Assembly: GCA_002352605.1 (NCBI GenBank)
Contig: DEIP01000174.1
Location: 1-13,128, forward strand
Length of the DNA: 13,128 nt
Direction of reading: 5' to 3'
Source: Desulfobacteraceae bacterium UBA2771
Lineage (GTDB): Bacteria > Desulfobacterota > Desulfobacteria > Desulfobacterales > Desulfosarcinaceae
Notes under the pieces: model-generated
Seen by the model: the letters and a program-made list of their open reading frames with translations, nothing else
Told to the model about the DNA's origin: nothing
The model's database searches: none
In this document: one piece after another, positions 7,017 through 13,128 of the stretch
How the letters are laid out: each line of letters opens with the position of its first letter
Position numbering within the stretch: the stretch's first letter is position 1
Made by a program: the position numbers and the translations under genes

Positions 7017-7993
7017 GTGACCTGAAAGATAAAATAATGATTGCCGTCAGGGATGATTTTGCGGCCATCGAAAAAGCATTGGCTGAGAACATGAATCCCT
7101 ATTTCGATCTGGTGTCTCAAGTGGCCGGACATATCCTCTTTGCCGGCGGAAAACGGTTGCGGCCCCTGTTGATGGTTCTGTGTGCCCGACTCTGCGGATA
7201 CACGGGCCATCAGGCAGCCCGATTTTCCATCATTTTCGAATTCCTACACACCGCCTCCCTGTTACACGACGACCTGGTGGACGGGGCTGAGATGCGGCGA
7301 GGCCGACAGGTGGCCAACCAGAAGTGGGATAATTCCACGGCGGTGCTCACCGGAGACTTCCTTTTGGCCCGGGGGCTCTCCATCGCAGCGGCTACGGGTC
7401 TTCGCGAGGTGATCGAAACCATCGCCCAAATCACCGAAAACATGTCCCAGGGGGAAATCCGTCAATTGGAGAAAAAGGGGGATATCAGCCTTACCGAAAA
7501 CGATTATTTAGAGGTGATCCGCTGCAAAACCGCGGTGCTTTTCCAAGGGGCCTGTCGGACCGGCGCCCTAGTGGCCGGTGAAAATGCGGATATGGTGCAA
7601 GCGCTGACCGACTACGGGTATCACCTGGGACTGGCTTTTCAAATGGCCGATGACCTTCTCGATTACACGCAGGATTTTGGTTCTTTGGGCAAACATGCCG
7701 GCGCCGACCTGAGGGAGGGGAAACTGACCCTGCCCTTGATCCATGCCCTATCCCGGGCGCCGGGGAAGGATAAGAAACGCATGGTTGCCATCATCGCAAA
7801 CCCGGATTTTACCCCCACCGAGTTTACCGACTTGGTAGAGATGCTGAAATGCCATGGGGGTATCGCTTATACCGAAGCGCAGGCAGCGGCCCACATCAAA
7901 AAGGCCAAGCAGATGCTGGATCCCTTTGACAACAGTGTGACAAAGGGAACCTTGGCCGACATTGCCGATTATGCGCTGGTCCGCAACGCATAA
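7013..7993 (+). CDS. ispB: Long-chain polyprenyl diphosphate synthase (IspB type)
   Basis: This trans-prenyltransferase extends an allylic diphosphate with isopentenyl diphosphate units to the side-chain precursor of menaquinone or ubiquinone. The 326-residue protein has GGKRLR (45-50), the first Asp-rich motif D86DLVD90 followed by EMRRGR, the second Asp-rich motif D213DLLD217, and GADLREGKLTLPLI (230-243). The residue five before the first Asp-rich motif is a small Ala (A81), as in long-chain synthases rather than farnesyl or geranylgeranyl synthases. The exact chain length cannot be read from sequence. It overlaps rimO by 4 nt and is followed after 10 nt by the next gene, so it is the middle of an operon. 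Confidence 0.9.
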   Translation: MSDLKDKIMIAVRDDFAAIEKALAENMNPYFDLVSQVAGHILFAGGKRLRPLLMVLCARLCGYTGHQAARFSIIFEFLHTASLLHDDLVDGAEMRRGRQVANQKWDNSTAVLTGDFLLARGLSIAAATGLREVIETIAQITENMSQGEIRQLEKKGDISLTENDYLEVIRCKTAVLFQGACRTGALVAGENADMVQALTDYGYHLGLAFQMADDLLDYTQDFGSLGKHAGADLREGKLTLPLIHALSRAPGKDKKRMVAIIANPDFTPTEFTDLVEMLKCHGGIAYTEAQAAAHIKKAKQMLDPFDNSVTKGTLADIADYALVRNA

Positions 7994-8003
7994 GGAGGAA
8001 ACC

Positions 8004-9197
8004 ATGTCCGATCATGATATGACAAAAAAGTGGGTGAAGCGAATCTGCCTTACCCTTGTTTTGGCATTTGTTGTCACCGGCAGCAGCTACGCAGAAACGA
8101 ATCGCGTCGTGAAGCAGCTGAAGGTATTGGGAACGGCCGTTATCCACAAAAAGAATCTGGCGGACGGGCGGCAGAACGCGGTGGATGACGCCTTGGTTGC
8201 CGCCGTGGGCCGGGTCGTCATGGAGATGCTCACCAGCGAGACCGTGGTCAGACGATTCCAGCAGATCAACGACCGCATCCTGGCCGAACGGGATAACTAC
8301 GTCCTGAACTACCGGGTGCTTACCGAATTCGTATCCGGCACCACGATCAGAACCCTGGTACAGGTGAACGTTGCCGCGGACCGGGTCAGCCGGGATCTTT
8401 CCCGCCTGGGCCTGGCCTTAGCCGATGCGGTGGTTCCGAGGATCCTCTTCATGGTGGCCGAAAGAAATGTGATGGATTCCGGTTTTTCCTATTGGTGGGG
8501 GGACACGAGCGTGCCGGGTCGGACGATTAGTGAAGCGGCCATGGCCGCTGCGCTTCAGGCAACCGGTTTCGATATCATCGATTCGCCTGATTTGAGTTCG
8601 CCGTTGGGGCTTCATGTGAATGCATCGGAGGCGCAAATGGTGGCGCTGGCAGGACGGTTGGGTGCCGATGTGTTGATTGCCGGTTCCGCAACCGCTGCGG
8701 CCGCACCCAATACCATGGGGGAGACCCTGAAAGCCTTTGAGGCGGTCGTCGAAGCGCGTGCGTTCAACGTCCAGACCGCTCAGCCGATTGGCAGCACAAG
8801 CCGGAAAGCCGTGGTTTCCGGTCAGGATGAAGTCAAGGGTGGCCGCGAAGCCCTGGCCGGTGCCGGGGCTTTGGCCGGTGATGGACTGGCTCGGCAGGTC
8901 ATGGCCGCCTGGCAGCAGGATAAGGACCGCAGCGCCGTCATCGAGGTGGCCGTGGAGGGCACCGACGGCCATATAGCCAGCTTCGTCCGCCTGCGAACGG
9001 CCATCGCCTCACTTTCAGGCGTCAAGGAATTAAAGATGAAATCGATGTCGGCGGACCGGGCCGTTATGGCCGTCAATTACCAGGGCAGCACCCGATCTCT
9101 GGCCGATACGGTGCTGTTGAAGACCTTCAGCAGTTTCGGTATCGACATCTTTGAGGTGACGCCCGAGGCGATCCGCATGCGTCTGGTGCACCGGTGA
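8004..9197 (+). CDS. Exported protein with FlgT-N-like domain, function unknown
   Basis: The ATG at 8004 has an excellent AAGGAGG site at 7992-7998; an upstream in-frame ATG (7962) inside the polyprenyl synthase gene is less likely. The 397-residue product starts with a Sec signal peptide (WVKRICLTLVLAFVVTG, cleavage after SSYA at about residue 30). Residues 50-130 (GRQNAVDDALVAAVGRVV, then NDRILAERDNYVLNYRVL and RTLVQVNV) resemble the N-terminal domain of flagellar assembly protein T and related envelope proteins. A middle part (about 140-300) may bind another envelope component, and the last 90 residues form a beta-alpha domain with conserved-looking VNYQGSTRSLADTVL. There are no flagellar genes nearby, so a flagellar role is not supported. 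It probably acts in the periplasm. Confidence 0.75.
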   Translation: MSDHDMTKKWVKRICLTLVLAFVVTGSSYAETNRVVKQLKVLGTAVIHKKNLADGRQNAVDDALVAAVGRVVMEMLTSETVVRRFQQINDRILAERDNYVLNYRVLTEFVSGTTIRTLVQVNVAADRVSRDLSRLGLALADAVVPRILFMVAERNVMDSGFSYWWGDTSVPGRTISEAAMAAALQATGFDIIDSPDLSSPLGLHVNASEAQMVALAGRLGADVLIAGSATAAAAPNTMGETLKAFEAVVEARAFNVQTAQPIGSTSRKAVVSGQDEVKGGREALAGAGALAGDGLARQVMAAWQQDKDRSAVIEVAVEGTDGHIASFVRLRTAIASLSGVKELKMKSMSADRAVMAVNYQGSTRSLADTVLLKTFSSFGIDIFEVTPEAIRMRLVHR

Positions 9198-9207
9198 TCC
9201 CGATCCC

Positions 9208-9318
9208 ATGAATGCCGGACGTTCAAACACAGCCATCAATGTCCCCGACATCCTGACGCTGATCCGGCTTCGCTGACACCGCCTTTCGTTATCCTGCTAC
9301 TTCGGAACCAGCGATGGG
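9208..9318 (+). pseudogene. pgsA: pgsA 5' stub (CDP-diacylglycerol--glycerol-3-phosphate phosphatidyltransferase), frameshifted
   Basis: PgsA makes phosphatidylglycerol phosphate and typically begins with a motif like NIPNILTLIRILLTPLFVIL. Here an ATG at 9208 opens a frame with INVPDILTLIRL and stops at TGA 9274-9276. The expected continuation LTPPFVILLLRNQRW is present in another frame from 9273, so about one base is missing near 9271. After about 9318 nothing recognisable remains; the CDP-alcohol motif (DGxxAR...G...D...D) and all later helices are absent. The stub lies 10 nt after the FlgT-like gene, where an intact pgsA would complete the operon. The distal sequence up to 9427 now holds the tRNA promoter. 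Confidence 0.65.
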
Positions 9319-9385
9319 CTGACGGTTATCGATTTATCCAAGGCCCTGAAGCATCTTGTTGGTGTGGATCTGTGGCTCATTTTCC

Positions 9386-9414
9386 TTGACAGCGGCATGA
9401 TCACTTGGTACTAA
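9386..9414 (+). promoter_or_regulatory. Promoter of the tRNA-Val gene
   Basis: A perfect TTGACA (9386-9391), a 17-nt spacer and TACTAA (9409-9414) place the transcript start near 9421, only about 7 nt before the mature tRNA end. The -10 is weak but the position and spacing are typical of a tRNA gene. Confidence 0.55.
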
Positions 9415-9427
9415 ATCGACTTCATGT

Positions 9428-9502
9428 AGGCGCGTAGCTCAGGGGGAGAGCGCTTCCCTGACACGGAAGAGGTCGGTGGTTCAAATCCACTCGCGCCTAC
9501 CA
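9428..9502 (+). tRNA. tRNA-Val, anticodon GAC, CCA encoded
   Basis: A full cloverleaf is visible: acceptor stem AGGCGCG (9428-9434) with CGCGCCT (9492-9498), D stem GCTC/GAGC, anticodon stem CTTCC/GGAAG with loop CTGACAC (GAC at 9460-9462), variable loop AGGTC, T stem GGTGG/CCACT with loop TTCAAAT, discriminator A and encoded CCA (9500-9502). The gene is single, not part of a cluster, and has its own promoter and terminator. Confidence 0.97.
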
Positions 9503-9514
9503 TTGCCGAGATTG

Positions 9515-9555
9515 AGCCTGGTCATAATGTTCATTAATTTATGACCAGGCTTTTT
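9515..9555 (+). terminator. Strong rho-independent terminator after tRNA-Val
   Basis: AGCCTGGTCATAA (9515-9527) and TTATGACCAGGCT (9539-9551) are perfect reverse complements with an 11-nt loop, followed by TTTTT. Confidence 0.92.
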
Positions 9556-9667
9556 AGTTTCCGCGCTGTTCTTTCATTTCGCGGTGAGCCCGGCGTCGAT
9601 CAAAGGCTGGACCGTGCCACTGATGTGGGATCATATTCTATTCGTAAACTCAATATTCCATCAAATC

Positions 9668-9688
9668 AAAAACTCCAGCTTACTTGAG
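9668..9688 (-). terminator. Possible terminator of the minus-strand cytochrome b operon
   Basis: On the minus strand CTCAAG, a TAAG loop and CTGGAG form a short stem with one mismatch, followed by TTTTT and then GATTT. It lies about 50 nt after the cytochrome stop codon. The stem is weak, so the call is tentative. The rest of 9556-9737 shows no supported gene. Confidence 0.4.
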
Positions 9689-9737
9689 CATATCATGCGG
9701 GTTGCAGGAGGCGTCAATCCGACAGCCTTCCACCGAC

Positions 9738-10196
9738 TCAGCCAATTCGCCGCCAGGGCTGTCTGAAGATCAGGGCAATCATGGCGGTGATCATAAACAG
9801 AATGGCGGCGCCCATGTGGGTGAAGTTGGAGGTCATCAGCACTTCCAGCGGAAAGTGAACGCCCGGCAGATTCTTAATGACCATGACCATACCCGTAAGC
9901 AGGACGAAAGCCAAAAGCACACCCCTGATTTTTCCGGACAGGGTCAGCCGGCCCACCGGTAGCCGCCCCGGCATCAGGGCGGTCGTAAGTGCGTAGACAC
10001 CGATGGCCGACAGCAGGCTGCCGGCCAGGATATGGACATTGACGTTGATGAAAAAATTCCCCGACCATCCCATCCCCGGCACGTTGGCCACATAGTAGCG
10101 CCCATACAGGGGCATGTTGCCGAAGCCGGTGAACAGGGCCACCGCCGCCGCCAGTCCATACGTTGTTTTCAGTAAAGGATGGGACTCAGTCTTCAT
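9738..10196 (-). CDS. Small four-helix membrane cytochrome b-like subunit
   Basis: From the ATG at 10194-10196 the product has 152 residues with four predicted membrane helices (about 11-28, 54-74, 91-108, 125-145). Candidate haem ligands are His55 in helix 2, His114 at the end of helix 3 and His127 at the start of helix 4. It overlaps the upstream ferredoxin gene by 11 nt. The arrangement fits a membrane subunit that passes electrons between the quinone pool and a periplasmic iron-sulfur protein, as in formate dehydrogenase-N or similar complexes. It is shorter than FdnI (about 217 residues), so the precise family is open. The longer upstream extension of the open frame is shadow of the ferredoxin gene. 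Confidence 0.75.
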   Translation of the reverse strand: MKTESHPLLKTTYGLAAAVALFTGFGNMPLYGRYYVANVPGMGWSGNFFINVNVHILAGSLLSAIGVYALTTALMPGRLPVGRLTLSGKIRGVLLAFVLLTGMVMVIKNLPGVHFPLEVLMTSNFTHMGAAILFMITAMIALIFRQPWRRIG

Positions 10197-11178
10197 GCCG
10201 CCCCTCCTTTGCGCCGCCCTTGGAATTCCCCAGGCTGATGAATCGAGCCAGGGCACCGGCCACCCCGGCCACCGGAGCAATGGCCAGCGCCAGGGCCATG
10301 TTGTTGGCCGACGCCATGCTGTCCGCCACCGCTGCCAGGTGAGGCAATCCCGGTCCCCTGTCGATGGTCTTGTTGAGCACATCGAAAGGCACCGGCGATA
10401 CATAAATGGTGTTGGTGCCCCCGTTTTCCGTTTCACCGTAAATGTATCCGTCCATCTCTTCGGCCAGGGCATGTGCCTTTGCTACGATCTCCTGCCGGGG
10501 GCCGATCTCCTGAACATCCTCGGGACAGACCGCGATACAGGCCGGCAGCTCACCAGCCTGTAGACGATTATAGCAGCGATCGCACTTGTACATGACGCCG
10601 TTTCCTGCGTACTGGGGCAGTAGGTCCAGATGCAGCCCCACACCGGACTGACGTTCGGGGATATTCCAGGGACACACAGCCTTGCATTTGGCACCTCCCA
10701 TGCAAACATCCGGGTGAATGCGTACGATACCGTCGGATTGGGTAAAGGCCGCGCCGAAAGGACACAGATTGCTGCACGGGGCGTTGCTGCAGTGCATGCA
10801 GCGCCGGGGAATGTTGATTTCAAATTCCTCGCCGTTGTATTCACCGAATGCTTGCTGAATGAACAGCCAGTTGTAGGGCGTCAGCCGGTCGTCAACCGCC
10901 TGCTTTTCAGGCGATGACCAGTCGGCAATTTTTACCTTGTTTCGGGGCAGCATGTCGGGCATGGGGCCTTCGGGTTGCGGGAACTTCTCTTCATTGACCT
11001 CCCGGCAGGCTTCCACGCAGGATCCGCAGGCAACGCACTTTTGAAGATCCAGCAGGGTGCACCATTCGACATCGGCGGCACCGGCAGCCCGGGCATGAGG
11101 CACGCCAGCCACGGCCGCTGCGCCGGCGGTCAAAAGGCCGGCTTTGATAAAAGACCGCCTGGACAACTTGTTCGGCAT
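10186..11178 (-). CDS. Tat-exported 4x[4Fe-4S] ferredoxin subunit (HybA/FdnH-like)
   Basis: The ATG at 11176-11178 follows AAGGAGGG (minus strand of 11184-11191); an upstream ATG at 11220 would only lengthen the signal. The 330-residue protein begins with a twin-arginine signal (SRRSFIK at 6-12, hydrophobic stretch, ARA). It has four Cys clusters: C48VACGSCVEAC58, then CMHCSNAPCSNLC, CMGGAKCKAVC and CDRCYNRLQAGELPACIAVC. The C-terminus carries a hydrophobic helix (MALALAIAPVAGVAGALA) as in FdnH and HybA, so it is likely periplasmic and membrane-anchored. Such subunits wire a molybdopterin or NiFe catalytic subunit to a cytochrome b. Here only the cytochrome gene follows, and the gene upstream is an unrelated YcaO, so the catalytic partner is unknown. 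Confidence 0.85.
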   Translation of the reverse strand: MPNKLSRRSFIKAGLLTAGAAAVAGVPHARAAGAADVEWCTLLDLQKCVACGSCVEACREVNEEKFPQPEGPMPDMLPRNKVKIADWSSPEKQAVDDRLTPYNWLFIQQAFGEYNGEEFEINIPRRCMHCSNAPCSNLCPFGAAFTQSDGIVRIHPDVCMGGAKCKAVCPWNIPERQSGVGLHLDLLPQYAGNGVMYKCDRCYNRLQAGELPACIAVCPEDVQEIGPRQEIVAKAHALAEEMDGYIYGETENGGTNTIYVSPVPFDVLNKTIDRGPGLPHLAAVADSMASANNMALALAIAPVAGVAGALARFISLGNSKGGAKEGRHED

Positions 11179-11433
11179 TACAACCCTCCTTGATTTCGGT
11201 AGTTTTTTCCGGGTGCCCACGCGCCACCCAACATCGCCGGTGAACGTTTATCCCATAAAGAAGCGGCACCACGAACGAAAGGTGCTTATTAAGGAGAGCC
11301 CATTATCGTCAACGGGTTACAACCAAGTTCTCGTATTTCATTTCCGCTTGCTACCTATAGTGATTCATTATATGGCATCTTCATAGCTCGTGTCCATCCC
11401 TGAATTTTAATGAACCTGATGAAATCGTAAAGT
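11179..11433 (-). other. Intergenic region between YcaO and ferredoxin genes
   Basis: The 255 bp hold the ferredoxin ribosome-binding site at its left end. I see no convincing terminator for the YcaO gene and no strong promoter for the ferredoxin operon; only very short ORFs are present. Whether the two units are co-transcribed cannot be decided from sequence. Confidence 0.4.
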
Positions 11434-12744
11434 CTATGCGAAAAAACTTTGCATCACCTTACTGAATTCCTCTCCACGCCAGGCGGTGGAGGGGCTTGTT
11501 TCTTCAGATACGAGAATGTCCGGTCTCAAAAAGGGTAAAAAATCAGAGACCCGTGGGATAATTACTCTTACCACCGGGAAATTCAACACCGGATGGGTGT
11601 GGTTTAATATTATACACTCTGTATTGAAAAGTCCGCATATCCTTTTGATTTCCTCAATCTCGCCAAGAACATCTTTGAACGTGATGTTCGTGTAAGTCCG
11701 AATTTCTCCTTGCTCAAGAAATGAGATGTCTTTTGCAGAAACACCGCATTTCATCAACATGTAAAAATCATTAACCTGAGATCTATGGACTACCGGTCTA
11801 TCCAACTGTGGCCGGGATGCCAATAGTGTTTCTCGACCTTGCATGCTCTCCGTAAAGCACCTCGTCAGACCTTCGTCCAGATTGAAAGACACCCCCGGTA
11901 TCAATATTCTATGTTCCAGACGGTCGGAACGTAAGTTGTTGTTGATGAACAGAACGCCTATGCAGGGCAACAGTCCACCAAGAGAAAGATCCTTGATTAT
12001 TACATCGACATTCTTTCCGTGATAGAATTCAATCATATCCTTTATGGCCGCATTGTTCAGAGAGTCAATGTCGATTGAGGGGACTGTTTTTTCAGGCTTG
12101 ATTATTTGTATTTGGGCATGACGTTCAAATATCTCACATGATGCCTGAATCATTGCTTCTTCGATGGTGTTTCCTGCCGCCATCCCGTTAGACCCGTGAA
12201 TATATGCAACAAAATTGACCGGAACTTTTACTGTCTCTTTGCGAATTATCGAAAAACCGTCAACCCAATGTCTGGCCATTTTGCTGTTTTTGATATCCTC
12301 GATATCCTTATCTGTCAGATGACTTTCGTTTGCCAGCAGGTCTTCTATCCTGATAGGGTTTTCCAAATCGTCCTGGTGGGCATGCACATATCCCTCCATC
12401 CATTCATAATTGAGAAACCTGTCGGTTTCGTCATCGTAAAGGGCAGGAACGTTAAACCTTACCTGTTCTTCAAAAACCGGATAGAATAGCCCCGCGCTGA
12501 AGCGTTCAGCCAGTTCTGCATATGCACTGGCCTCCGCAAGCTCCGGGGTAATGCCTTTTCCGTTACAGACGATTCTTATTGAATCAATCCATGCCCGTCC
12601 CCAATAGATGTTGTCCGACACTCGAAACGCCGAGTAACTAACGTCAAGACCCAATTTCCGTAACCCGTCCTTTATTCTGTTGATTGTATTGGACGGAAGG
12701 TCACACTTGCCGCACTCATTTCTGACGCCATTTTGAAATTCCAT
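11434..12744 (-). CDS. Stand-alone YcaO-domain protein
   Basis: YcaO proteins use ATP to activate peptide amide bonds, giving azolines, thioamides or amidines; some have other roles. The 436-residue product carries the family signatures: GKGITPELAEASAYAELAER (62-81), NGMAAGNTIEEAMIQASCEI (186-205) followed by FER, and TESMQGRE (298-305), which supply the ATP/Mg-binding Glu and Arg residues. It ends in KVMQSFFA and lacks the PxPxP tail of cyclodehydratases. An N-terminal CGKC (11-14) could bind metal. No E1-like/ocin-ThiF, TfuA or precursor-peptide gene is in view. The gene is visibly AT-richer than its neighbours, suggesting transfer. A GGGAG lies 11 nt before the ATG. Confidence 0.88.
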   Translation of the reverse strand: MEFQNGVRNECGKCDLPSNTINRIKDGLRKLGLDVSYSAFRVSDNIYWGRAWIDSIRIVCNGKGITPELAEASAYAELAERFSAGLFYPVFEEQVRFNVPALYDDETDRFLNYEWMEGYVHAHQDDLENPIRIEDLLANESHLTDKDIEDIKNSKMARHWVDGFSIIRKETVKVPVNFVAYIHGSNGMAAGNTIEEAMIQASCEIFERHAQIQIIKPEKTVPSIDIDSLNNAAIKDMIEFYHGKNVDVIIKDLSLGGLLPCIGVLFINNNLRSDRLEHRILIPGVSFNLDEGLTRCFTESMQGRETLLASRPQLDRPVVHRSQVNDFYMLMKCGVSAKDISFLEQGEIRTYTNITFKDVLGEIEEIKRICGLFNTECIILNHTHPVLNFPVVRVIIPRVSDFLPFLRPDILVSEETSPSTAWRGEEFSKVMQSFFA

Positions 12745-12799
12745 TCAGCTTGTTGCTCCCTAAGAAAAAATGATAGAGGTTTCCCTTTTTTGGTAGGAA

Positions 12800-12829
12800 A
12801 GCATAGGAGGAAATGGCTTGGTGTGTCAA
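12800..12829 (-). promoter_or_regulatory. Promoter of the YcaO gene
   Basis: Read on the minus strand: perfect TTGACA (12829-12824), 18 nt, TATGCT (12805-12800). It lies 56 nt upstream of the YcaO start codon. Both boxes are close to the sigma70 consensus. Confidence 0.6.
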
Positions 12830-12953
12830 GGTCAAAGGGGCCGCAACACAGGGCAATCGCATGTAACTTTGGCACGGACGGGCCATTTTGAACAAATGCG
12901 CGGTTGAGCCTGCCGCATTACAACTGACCGAAAATACACAAAATATGGAGCAC

Positions 12954-12982
12954 TTGCAATAACATATTGAAATTATTATAAA
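12954..12982 (+). promoter_or_regulatory. Promoter of the gene at the right edge
   Basis: TTGCAA (12954-12959), 17 nt, TATAAA (12977-12982), in a strongly AT-rich stretch 67 nt before the ATG at 13050. It is divergent from the YcaO promoter, about 125 bp away. Confidence 0.6.
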
Positions 12983-13005
12983 AATCTAGACTTTTGACCG
13001 CCTTT

Positions 13006-13016
13006 GTGGTAACCAC
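13006..13016. promoter_or_regulatory. Palindrome downstream of the promoter (operator candidate)
   Basis: GTGGT and ACCAC flank a central A. The site lies about 23 nt after the -10 box and 33 nt before the start codon, so it could be bound by a regulator or form a small hairpin in the leader. It is short and may be chance. Confidence 0.3.
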
Positions 13017-13049
13017 CCAAATAAACTTTAATTTTAGGAGGTTAAGACC

Positions 13050-13128
13050 ATGGTGGACACACCCGATACGCTCTTTAACAAACATCTCGACTGCATCCAG
13101 GACTCAAGGCATCACAACACCCGACACC
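13050..13128 (+). CDS. N-terminal start of an unidentified protein (cut by right edge)
   Basis: An ATG at 13050 follows a very good ribosome-binding site (TAGGAGG at 13035-13041) and a good promoter. The 26 visible residues begin MVDTPDTLFNKHLDCIQDSR and are rich in His afterwards. There is no signal peptide. Too little is visible to name a family. The signals strongly support a real gene that continues beyond the window. Confidence 0.65.
   Translation, partial: MVDTPDTLFNKHLDCIQDSRHHNTRH

Noticed and set aside
9319..9417. Continuation of pgsA or a separate small ORF (DGLTVIDLSKALKHLVG)
   Set aside because: It does not match the catalytic motif or helices of PgsA, has no start signal and overlaps the tRNA promoter.
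9428..9502. tRNA-Val as an integration (att) site
   Set aside because: I saw no second copy of the tRNA 3' end in the window and no integrase gene next to it.
9584..9766. 60-codon plus-strand ORF after the tRNA terminator
   Set aside because: It has no ribosome-binding site, starts just after a terminator, overlaps the end of the cytochrome gene on the other strand and shows mixed codon use.
11286..11312. Minus-strand promoter for the ferredoxin gene (TTGACG and TAATAA)
   Set aside because: The spacer is only 15 nt and the -10 matches three of six bases, which is not enough to call.
12872..12890. Sigma54-type promoter
   Set aside because: TGGCACG fits the -24 element, but the -12 element reads GGCCA instead of TTGCA and lacks the essential GC, and a good sigma70 promoter lies closer to the gene.

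Overview
The window looks like a chromosomal segment of a GC-rich anaerobic bacterium, most likely a deltaproteobacterial (Desulfobacterota) sulfate reducer or relative. The pointers are electron-transfer flavoprotein genes, a Tat-exported four-cluster ferredoxin paired with a small membrane cytochrome b, remnants of a [NiFe]-hydrogenase maturation cluster, and an RimO / polyprenyl synthase operon. The taxon is an inference; no rRNA or marker set is present.

Left part (1-3335): the 3' end of an acidic protein of unknown function is followed by about 650 bp without an intact gene. Then comes a collapsed hydrogenase-maturation cluster. A small ORF joins the C-terminus of a HyaD/HycI-type maturation protease to the C-terminus of HypC. 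A hypF remnant lacks an internal block and its whole second half. It runs into the last quarter of hypE in another frame, and no hypD is seen. The hypE tail overlaps an intact lipoprotein ApbE (FAD:protein FMN transferase) gene, and the apbE ribosome-binding site lies inside that tail.

Middle (3336-9550): a promoter with a 17-bp palindrome precedes etfB-etfA. A roughly 170-bp imperfect palindrome and a terminator separate etfBA from an operon of rimO (S12 methylthiotransferase), a long-chain polyprenyl diphosphate synthase and an exported FlgT-N-like protein. This operon ends in a frameshifted stub of pgsA. A tRNA-Val(GAC) with its own promoter and a strong terminator follows directly.

Right part (9551-13128): on the minus strand lie a two-gene unit (Tat-exported 4x[4Fe-4S] protein plus four-helix cytochrome b, with no catalytic subunit in view) and, upstream of it, a visibly AT-richer stand-alone YcaO-domain gene with a near-consensus promoter. 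A divergent promoter with a small palindrome reads into a new gene cut by the right edge.

The main themes are gene erosion that leaves neighbours' expression signals intact (hyp cluster, pgsA), an unexplained long palindrome, and an orphan YcaO enzyme about 4.4 kb from rimO.
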